Below, piece by piece: positions 32,573 through 38,480 of a DNA stretch of 38,480 nt. The stretch lies in NCBI GenBank assembly GCA_021820665.1, contig JAKADK010000020.1:1-38480 (forward strand), given 5' to 3'. Made by a program: the position numbers and the translations under genes. How positions within the stretch are numbered: position 1 is the first letter of the stretch; the number at the start of each line of letters is the position of its first letter. Under the pieces are notes generated by a model. The model saw only the letters and a program-made list of their open reading frames with translations. It made no database searches and had not been told where the DNA came from. Origin of the DNA: Actinomycetes bacterium (GTDB taxonomy: Bacteria; Actinomycetota; Acidimicrobiia; Acidimicrobiales; RAAP-2).

Positions 32573-33124
32573 TCAATCCTTCTCGGGGCCGGCCGCGGTG
32601 TCTGCACGTTGCGATGCGCTGGGGACCGATCCGCCCTCACGGAACGGCCCCCGTGGCGGCCGATCGGGTCGGGGCGCACGGGCCGGGGCCGGCGGCCGGG
32701 CCGGACGGGCGACGCGCGGCGGGAGGACGGCCCGGGGAACGCGTGGTGCCCCGTCCGCCTGGGCGGTCCCCTCCGCCTGGACCGCCCCGTCCGCCTGGGC
32801 GGTCCCCTCCGCCTTGACCGGAGATCGGAGCGATGCCCGGCCCAGGCGGGTCGGACCCCCAAGGTGCTCACCCTCGTGGTCGCTACCCGGAACGTCGGGA
32901 CGGCGAAAAATCCACAACAGCCCCAGGTGGAGCACGCTCGGTCTGAGCGCGAGCTTCAGGATGCTGCCGATGTCGCGCGGGCCGACCCTGACCGTCGTCT
33001 CCCAGGTGATCGGGGCGTGGGTCACACCCTTGAGCAGAATGCCGCTCCCGTCGCGCTCGACCGTGAACTCCCGGAGGTCCATATCCAGCTCGCGACGGCC
33101 GAGTCCCTTCGAGCGGATCTTCAT
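32573..33124 (-). CDS. Unknown small protein with conserved-looking N-terminus and repeat tail
   Basis: The protein has 183 residues. About 80 N-terminal residues look globular: MKIRSKGLGRRELDMDLREF, then GILLKGVTHAPITWETTVRV and the amphipathic stretch DIGSILKLALRPSVLHLGLL, which could sit on a membrane. The rest is a Pro/Ala/Arg tail with a duplicated AEGTAQADGA unit. The start overlaps the upstream stop (ATGA). Family not recognised. Its place between FAD 3 and FAD 2 suggests a partner or scaffold in the pathway. Confidence 0.65.
   Translation of the reverse strand: MKIRSKGLGRRELDMDLREFTVERDGSGILLKGVTHAPITWETTVRVGPRDIGSILKLALRPSVLHLGLLWIFRRPDVPGSDHEGEHLGGPTRLGRASLRSPVKAEGTAQADGAVQAEGTAQADGAPRVPRAVLPPRVARPARPPAPARAPRPDRPPRGPFREGGSVPSASQRADTAAGPEKD
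32748..32814. repeat. 31-base direct repeat, 36-base period
   Basis: Two identical 31-base copies start at 32748 and 32784, giving a 12-residue period in the tail of the 183-residue protein. Period-36 duplication in frame suggests slippage that keeps the reading frame. Confidence 0.75.
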
Positions 33125-34782
33125 GACAGGTACTGCTCTTGGTAGCGGCGGACGAAGGGCGGGGTCTGCCACCACCGCTCGGCGCCCATGTCCTCGACGA
33201 CCGACCCGGCCGCGATGTAGCCGGGTCCCCCGATCACGAGCCCGCCCGGGTAGGAAGAGGACCCGCACAGATAGAGGCCGGCGATCGGAGAGCGACCCCC
33301 GACGCACGATGCGCTGGGCCGGAACGCACCCATCTGGAGCGGGTTGTAGTCGCCGTGCTTGATCGACCCCCGCACCATCGACGAGATGCGGGTCTCGATG
33401 TCGACCGGGCTTTCGAGCGATCGGCGGACGATCCCCGAGTCGTCGAGCCCGGGCCAGTGGCGCCTCCACAGGTCGAGGAGCTCGTCGGCGACCCCGGGTC
33501 CGCGGGCCTCCCACCCGCCGTCGATGTCGTAGGGAGCATGGATCTGCAGGAAGCTCACGTGGTGACCCGCGATCCGGGTCAGGGTGAGGTCGTAGCGCGT
33601 CTCGACGGTTGCATGCCCGCCCAGGCGGTCACCGAGATCTCCGGAGGCGACCGCGTCGTAGTGACCGAGGACGTCATCGGTCGAGTCGAAGCCGAGCACC
33701 ACCATCAGTGCATCGTTCACCCAGGGGTCGTCCACCTCATAGCGCGGGTTCGTCGTGGTGGCCAGGGCGAGCGTGCAGAAGGACCACTTGTCCCACTCCC
33801 AGTGCTCCGCCGCCTCGGACATCTCCCCGGGGACGTCGGCGCGGTCGATCAGCTTCCCGAAGGTCAGGGGAGGTGCCAGGCTCGACAGCACGGCCTTTGC
33901 GCCGAGGAACCTCCCGTCGAAGCACTCCACGCCCGTCACCGCGCCTTGTGACACAACGATCCGGGTGACCTCGGAGTTGTCGAGGACCACGCCGCCCGCC
34001 TTGTGGATCTCACGAGACAGCGAGCCGGCCAGCTTGTGGGAGCCGCCGTAGCACTGCGCTTTGTTCATGGCGCGATCGATCATCAAGGGGACCATGAACC
34101 CGAGACCGCTCTCCCGGGGGTCGAGGCCCCACATGCACGCCACGTAGAGCATCAGGGCCCGCACGCGGTCGTCCTCGAAGGTCTCGTCGATGATCTCGAC
34201 CGGAGACATCTCGGTGAGGCGGAGTGCCTCACCGCCCACCTCGGTGCGTTCGAGGGACTCGATCATGTCGATCGGTGACAGCGCGGGCAGGTAGGTCCCC
34301 GGCGCCAACAGATCCTCGACGATCCTCCGCCACGTGCGCATCACCCGACCGAAGGCGGCCGCGTCGGCGGGCGAGGCCTTGGCCAGCGAATCCTTGGTGT
34401 CCTCGATCTGATGACAGAGCATCAGGCTCGACGCGTCCGAGAACACCGCTGCGGCCTGCGCGTTCGGTTTCACGAAGTAAAGACCGTGTGCACGGAGGTC
34501 GAAGTCGGACAACACCGGCAGGTAGTCGGTCATCATGTGGTAGAACGCGTGCGAGTTCGTGTAGTACCCCGGGAAGAGGGTCTCCTCCGTCGAGAGCCCG
34601 CCCCCGATCTCCTGGCGGCGTTCGACCAGCGCCACACGCAGGCCGGAACGCGCCAGGTAGGCGGCAGCGATGAGCCCGTTCGGGCCACCGCCGATGACCA
34701 CCACGTCGAAGTCGGTCCGCTCCGGGAACTCGTCGAGGATATGCTCCGAGGGCCGTAGGATACGGTGCTCGACCCGGGTCAT
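33121..34782 (-). CDS. Phytoene-dehydrogenase-like FAD oxidoreductase 3
   Basis: The protein has 553 residues. FAD motif: DVVVIGGGPNGLIAAAYLAR with VERRQEIGGGLSTEE. C-terminal motif: GLYLCGSSSYPGGLVIGGPG then YIAAG. It shares the family fold with its neighbours, but the first motif has PNG instead of HNG and it carries about 20 extra N-terminal residues (MTRVEHRILRPSEHILDEFP) before the Rossmann unit. ATG 34782 overlaps the upstream stop (ATGA); its own stop overlaps the next ATG. Confidence 0.88.
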   Translation of the reverse strand: MTRVEHRILRPSEHILDEFPERTDFDVVVIGGGPNGLIAAAYLARSGLRVALVERRQEIGGGLSTEETLFPGYYTNSHAFYHMMTDYLPVLSDFDLRAHGLYFVKPNAQAAAVFSDASSLMLCHQIEDTKDSLAKASPADAAAFGRVMRTWRRIVEDLLAPGTYLPALSPIDMIESLERTEVGGEALRLTEMSPVEIIDETFEDDRVRALMLYVACMWGLDPRESGLGFMVPLMIDRAMNKAQCYGGSHKLAGSLSREIHKAGGVVLDNSEVTRIVVSQGAVTGVECFDGRFLGAKAVLSSLAPPLTFGKLIDRADVPGEMSEAAEHWEWDKWSFCTLALATTTNPRYEVDDPWVNDALMVVLGFDSTDDVLGHYDAVASGDLGDRLGGHATVETRYDLTLTRIAGHHVSFLQIHAPYDIDGGWEARGPGVADELLDLWRRHWPGLDDSGIVRRSLESPVDIETRISSMVRGSIKHGDYNPLQMGAFRPSASCVGGRSPIAGLYLCGSSSYPGGLVIGGPGYIAAGSVVEDMGAERWWQTPPFVRRYQEQYLS

Positions 34783-36488
34783 GACGCGTACCCTCCCTTC
34801 GCGGACGGGTCCGGCACATAGAACGGCGACGGGTACCACCAGCTCCCCGGGTCGGCGATGCCGTCCTCGATCAGCACGTGCATGAGGTTGTAGGGAACGG
34901 CCATCAGGCACAGGCCCCCGGGGTGCGACGTCTGGTTACAGAGGTAGAGCCCCTCGATGGGTGTTCGGTAACGGCCGAGCTCGGGCAGCGGCCGGTTGCC
35001 GAACCACTGGTCCTCGGAATGCCGGATCCCGTACCAGTTGCCACCCACCAGCCCCGTGTTGCGGAACTCCGAGTCCTGTGGTGTGTTGACGAAGACGTCC
35101 ACGATGTTCTCGCCGGTCATGTTGGGCGCCAGCTGCTCGAGCAGCCCGAGCGCCGCCTTGGTGATCTCGTCCTTCTGTCGGTTGACCCCGTCGGGTCCGT
35201 TGACGTCGTACTCCGGCGGCGGCATCTCGAGGTAGATGGGTGACAGCACGTGGAAACCCTCGACCGCGCGGGTCGAGTCGTAGACGTCGTGCGTGCAGAT
35301 CATCATGGTCAGGTGCTCGGGCTGGAGGCTGACAGGCCCCGTCCTTGTCGAGTACGAGTCCCGCGTCTGGATCCGGACCCACTCGAGGGAGTCGGCGGGT
35401 GCGACGACGCATGACGGGTACACCTCGTCCGGGAACGCGTCGGCACGCCCGTGGTATCGGGGGAGCTCCCGGCAGATCACGGACATGACGAACAGGCTTC
35501 CCCCCTTGAGGGAGATGTCGGAGATCCGCTGGCGGAAGGAAGGATCGAGGTGGCGTTGACCGATCACGTTCAAGAAGGTGTGCTGGACGTCGATCGCCGA
35601 GATGACCGCCTTGTCCGCCCAGATCGTCTTTTCGCCGAACGCCGCGTCGTCCGCGAGCCGGACCCCGACCGCCCGACCGTCACGGATGATGACTTCTCCG
35701 ACAGGCGCATTGGTGATGATGCGTGCCCCGTGCGCCAGTGCGCACCTGACGATCGCGTGGGCATAGGTGTGCATGCCGCCCCGGGGAGCCCCGGAGGCGT
35801 AGTTGAACAGGAGCGTGCCGCCGAGGGCCTGGAGCATCATGCCGTCCCACGCCGGGTGGGCCCCGCAGTACCACGCCCCGATCGCGCTCAGCACCTTCAA
35901 GGGCTCCCAATGGACAAACTCGTCGAGGAAGTCGAGGTAATTCATGTCGAGGAGCTGGTCGAACCAGAACTGGGGGAGCCGCTCGCGGAACACCTTCCAC
36001 CACGGCATGTCGACCGGATCCATCTCGAGCTGCGAGGGAAGCGGCGGGGTCCAAAAGAGGGCGCGCAGTAACTCGCGGGATCCTTGCTCGCCGAGCTCGT
36101 CGAAGATCCTCCCCGTGCCACCCTGGTCCTCGGGCGAATAGCGGGCAAGACTCTGTTCGGCGAGGTCGGGCCGCCACCGCGACCCCATGTTGGCAGCCTG
36201 GCCGTCGAGTGTGACGAGGCCAGCCATCGACGGGTAGTACACCATCCGCATGCCGTACTTCCACAGCTCAAGCTGATCGAAACCCGGTGCTGCGCCGCCG
36301 TAGAGGTAGGTGGCATGCGGGTCGATGCGGAACCCCGGCCGTACCTCCGTGTTCTCCTGCCCACCGCCGCATTCGGGGCGGGCCTCGAGCACGCACGTGC
36401 TCAGCCCGGACTTGGCCAGGTAGGCGGCGATGGTCGAACCGTTGTGCCCACCGCCGATCACCACCACATCGAACCGTTCGTCCCGCAC
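34779..36488 (-). CDS. Phytoene-dehydrogenase-like FAD oxidoreductase 4 (first gene of the operon)
   Basis: From GTG 36488 the protein has 569 residues. FAD motif: DVVVIGGGHNGSTIAAYLAK with LEARPECGGGQENTE. C-terminal motif: GLYLCNQTSHPGGLCLMAVP then YNLMHVL. It is the most divergent of the four, with ECGGGQ in place of HEEGGG and CNQTSHPGG near FAD. The start is chosen because a GGGGGGG stretch lies 6 bases before the GTG; a TTG at 36515 is also in frame. It heads the operon. Confidence 0.87.
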   Translation of the reverse strand: MRDERFDVVVIGGGHNGSTIAAYLAKSGLSTCVLEARPECGGGQENTEVRPGFRIDPHATYLYGGAAPGFDQLELWKYGMRMVYYPSMAGLVTLDGQAANMGSRWRPDLAEQSLARYSPEDQGGTGRIFDELGEQGSRELLRALFWTPPLPSQLEMDPVDMPWWKVFRERLPQFWFDQLLDMNYLDFLDEFVHWEPLKVLSAIGAWYCGAHPAWDGMMLQALGGTLLFNYASGAPRGGMHTYAHAIVRCALAHGARIITNAPVGEVIIRDGRAVGVRLADDAAFGEKTIWADKAVISAIDVQHTFLNVIGQRHLDPSFRQRISDISLKGGSLFVMSVICRELPRYHGRADAFPDEVYPSCVVAPADSLEWVRIQTRDSYSTRTGPVSLQPEHLTMMICTHDVYDSTRAVEGFHVLSPIYLEMPPPEYDVNGPDGVNRQKDEITKAALGLLEQLAPNMTGENIVDVFVNTPQDSEFRNTGLVGGNWYGIRHSEDQWFGNRPLPELGRYRTPIEGLYLCNQTSHPGGLCLMAVPYNLMHVLIEDGIADPGSWWYPSPFYVPDPSAKGGYAS

Positions 36489-36509
36489 GTGCACCCCCCC
36501 AACTGGGCA

Positions 36510-36540
36510 AGACAATTCAACATCTTGTGTCTCATTGTCT
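36510..36540. promoter_or_regulatory. Inverted repeat upstream of the FAD oxidoreductase operon
   Basis: AGACAAT (36510-36516) and ATTGTCT (36534-36540) form a perfect 7-base inverted repeat with a 17-base spacer, in an AT-rich stretch 22 bases upstream of the first operon start. The size is compatible with a regulator site. No regulator gene is adjacent. Confidence 0.45.
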
Positions 36541-36643
36541 CGCGTCCGTTGGGAGCGTACCTGCGCTCATGGAACAGCGCAAGCCATCGCGTCCCACCGA
36601 TGCACGACCACGAATGCAGGGAGCCAGGCGTCGGATCCCCGCA

Positions 36644-37605
36644 TCAACGGGGGCGGTGAAACCCCAGGCAGCAGCGCGTGTACTTGCGCCCGCTCCCGCA
36701 CGGGCAGGCGTCGTTTCGGCCAGCACTCCGCCACGGGGCTTCGATCGAGTCCTCCTCCTCACGCAGTTCGCCCATCAGCGTCGCGATGGGTCGGAACCGG
36801 CAACCCAGCTGCGCCATCCGCTCCATGGTCGGCACGGCATGGGTAAAGAACCTTCGGTAACCCGCACACAGGTAGTTGTGGCCCGGCTCGCCGTCGGGTG
36901 CCTCGACGAAACGGTCCTTGGGGCACCCGCCCCGGCAGACGAACTGGACGGGGCACTCCCGGCATGCCTGCGTCAAGCCTGTGCTCTTCTCCGCACCGAA
37001 GGCGACCTGCCCGGGGCTGTCGACGAGGAGGGCAGTCCCTCGCTCGCCACCGCTCCGAGACGACGGCCGGGATCGACGAAGTGGTCGCAGGCGAAGACGC
37101 TCCCGTCGTGTTCGACCGCGAGCGCGCGACCGAACGTCTCGGCCATCCTGCACAGCATGGGCTGGTTGCCCGCCCAGACGGCGACGCACTCGCGGAAGAG
37201 CTGTACGCCGATCCGGTCGAGGTCGTGGCGGACCCACTCGTCGTAGACCGTGCAGAGGAACTCCCCCATTCCCTCGGGAGGAACCGAACGATCGGAAAGT
37301 CGTCCGTCGGCATCGCGCTGCACGACGGCATCGCGCTGCACGACGGGGAGGAACTGGAGCCAGCGGACGCCTTCGTCGAGAAAGAAGCGGTAGACCGCGA
37401 GAGGCCGGGACACGTTGCCTGCATTGAGCGTGCAGAGCACATCGGGATCGATCCCGCGGTTGCGGAGGCGCTGCGGTCCCCGCATGGCCCGTGCGTGAGT
37501 GGCACCGCCGTGGAGCTCGGCAGGTCCGTCGATGGACATCCCCACAGCTATACGATGCTCAGCCAGAAACCTGCACCACGCGTCGTCGAGCAGCGTTCGC
37601 GTTCC
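36644..37605 (-). pseudogene. Broken radical-SAM sulfatase-maturase (anSME/SPASM) with SEC-C tail
   Basis: Two minus-strand frames complete each other. The upstream piece (about 37605-37050) contains LLDDAWCRFLAEHRIAVGMS, VYRFFLDEGVRWLQFLPVV and ALAVEHDGSVFACDHFVDPG. The downstream piece (about 37050-36644) contains CRECPVQFVCRGGCPKDRF, NYLCAGYRRFFTH and a SEC-C motif (GRNDACPCGSGRKYTRCC). This is the anaerobic sulfatase-maturating enzyme layout. A frameshift lies near 37050, the N-terminal CxxxCxxC cluster is absent, about ten residues are missing after DGPAELH, and a SPASM cysteine is changed (TF for TC). It is a decayed gene. Confidence 0.85.
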
Positions 37606-37826
37606 TCGGCTACGTCGCCGTCCTCGTGCACGCCCTGATCGAACGCGAGTTGTGCAGCGCGATGCGTGATGCCGGTGTTGCCGAGCTGGCGCTCTACCCG
37701 GAGGGTCGTGCGTGCACGGGGCCAACCGCAGCCCGCGTCATCGAGATCTTCGGACCGCTCTGCGCCCATGAGCTGGTGGACCACGGCACGGTCCTCAAGG
37801 GCTACCACCCGGAGCTCTCGAAGCTC
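37596..37826 (+). pseudogene. IS1634-type transposase remnant (C-terminal)
   Basis: The plus-strand frame has FLGYVAVLVHALIERELCSA then ELALYPEGRACTGPTAARVI and EIFG, matching the C-terminal end of IS1634/IS4-group transposases (ALIERE, LYPEgRxcxxPT). The catalytic part is absent. The 5' edge abuts the end of the broken maturase, so an insertion probably truncated that gene. Confidence 0.7.
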
Positions 37827-37833
37827 CGGCGTT

Positions 37834-38020
37834 CATCTTCAGGGGTACCTCAACGAGTTCAGCTTCCGTTTCAATCGCAGGCACTCTCGGGCACGCGGGC
37901 TGCTTTTCTACGCCCGATCTTCCAGGCGGTTCTCCACGGCCCCGTTCGGTACCGAGAGCTGGTCCCGAACTCCCGGCCAAAGAAGCGTCACCGACCCCAC
38001 CGGGCCACCGCGGCCACCCG
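37834..38020 (+). pseudogene. ISXO2/IS1595-type transposase remnant (C-terminal, frameshifted)
   Basis: HLQGYLNEFSFRFNRRHSRA and RGLLFYA (frame at 37834) continue in a second frame as PIFQAVLHGPVRYRELV with a basic end. This is the IS1595/ISXO2 C-terminal layout (YLxEFxFRFNRR). The join is a frameshift near 37911. It follows the IS1634 remnant by only 8 bases. Confidence 0.75.
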
Positions 38021-38189
38021 GCGAGCCTGGAGTCACCACCGGCTCGCCGACCACAGAGAAGGGCGTAGCCACCATCCTTACATCTTGTGGGTACTCCGGT
38101 TCAATGGATAGCCCTTCGTCCCTCATACCCAGTGGGGACAGACCGACCGATCCAGCCACCGCCGGTAAAGGACATCGTCGGGACGGATT

Positions 38190-38426
38190 CGCCCCCACTG
38201 ATGGGGGCGCAGTGGAGGCGAAAGGCCTGCCACCCCTGTCGCCATTTCGGTCTAAATACGGTCTGAGGTGATGATTCCCGTTACGTGGCGGGAACATCAT
38301 CCACCGTGGCGGCCCCTACCAGGGGCCATGAGGGTCTGACCAGGACTTTCACGGTGGGCCTTGGGCCACACAATACGAACCAACTGCCCACCTTCGACGG
38401 GCCGTCGCTCCGCCTCGAGCCGGCGG
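38190..38426 (-). ncRNA. Dense hairpin array; possible 5' part of a truncated group II intron
   Basis: Successive stems fill the region: CGCCCCCA/TGGGGGCG (38190-38209, loop CTGA), a bulged GATGATTCCCG/CGGGAACATCATC stem (about 38270-38301), GGCCCCT/AGGGGCC (38311-38327), GGTGGGC/GCCCACC (38353-38392), CGACG/CGTCG (38395-38407) and CCGCC/GGCGG (38410-38426). On the minus strand a GTGCG could open an intron, followed by GTGAAAGTCCTGGTCAGACC, which resembles the domain I region of bacterial group II introns. No reverse transcriptase follows, so it would be truncated. The structured nature is directly visible; the intron identity is a guess. Confidence 0.4.
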
Positions 38427-38480
38427 TCGGTACGCACGCCGGTCACTCGCGAGGTCCAACCTTCACCATAAGTAGCACTA

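Noticed and set aside
31047..33362. Long plus-strand frame of 771 codons
   Set aside because: It is antisense to FAD oxidoreductase 2 and its neighbours, has His/Arg/Val-rich antisense composition and no domain motif.
28755..36488. Carotenoid biosynthesis cluster
   Set aside because: The FAD enzymes resemble CrtI at family level, but no phytoene synthase, prenyltransferase or cyclase is present, and SCP2 proteins are not part of known carotenoid clusters.
36644..37605. Mycofactocin or RiPP radical-SAM maturase
   Set aside because: The SPASM region with the SEC-C tail matches the sulfatase-maturase layout, and no precursor peptide or mft genes are nearby.
1..38480. CRISPR array
   Set aside because: No regularly spaced direct repeats with unique spacers were seen; the repeats found are tandem or paired.

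Overview
The window looks like a piece of a high-GC actinobacterial chromosome. GTG starts, dense 4-base gene overlaps, a MurT/GatD pair, TetR regulation and several phytoene-dehydrogenase-like FAD oxidoreductases all fit Actinomycetota. My best guess is an uncultured Acidimicrobiia-type organism, but this is inference because no ribosomal or marker gene is present.

Positions 1-9.7 kb are the right part of an integrated mobile element. A tyrosine recombinase and a small excisionase-like protein lie directly beside the 3' end of a tRNA-Val(CAC) gene, the usual layout of a tRNA-targeted integrative element. The other end lies outside the window. Its cargo is an SNF2-type helicase, a Pro/Arg-rich zinc-finger protein, a hexapeptide-repeat beta-helix protein, an Ala/Lys/Pro-rich coiled-coil protein, a second protein sharing an N-terminal GGQFA motif, a membrane-anchored protein, a MoxR-like AAA ATPase and an EAL-domain c-di-GMP phosphodiesterase.

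Positions 10-24 kb are chromosomal lipid and envelope genes. A TetR gene faces a four-gene operon with 1- to 4-base overlaps: fatty acyl-CoA reductase fused to a HAD domain, zinc alcohol dehydrogenase, a LarA/lactate-racemase-like protein and a PlsC acyltransferase. A 16-base palindrome sits between them. Running the other way are HAD-PlsC, MurT and GatD (peptidoglycan isoglutaminyl synthase). A LysR regulator and a lipoprotein alpha/beta hydrolase follow.

Positions 24-28 kb hold single-function genes: YqgE/AlgH, a tiny CxxC protein, an unknown 160-residue protein, nitroreductase, peroxiredoxin, and then decayed DNA with an ISAs1 transposase remnant.

Positions 28.3-36.5 kb hold a minus-strand operon of seven genes. 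Four are paralogous phytoene-desaturase-like FAD oxidoreductases. They are interleaved with two SCP2-like (sterol-carrier fold) proteins and one small unknown protein. No carotenoid synthesis gene is nearby. This looks like an uncharacterised multi-step oxidation pathway for a hydrophobic substrate and is the strongest candidate for a new system. The right end (36.6-38.5 kb) is a graveyard: a broken radical-SAM/SPASM maturase, two transposase remnants and a dense run of hairpins that may be the 5' part of a group II intron.
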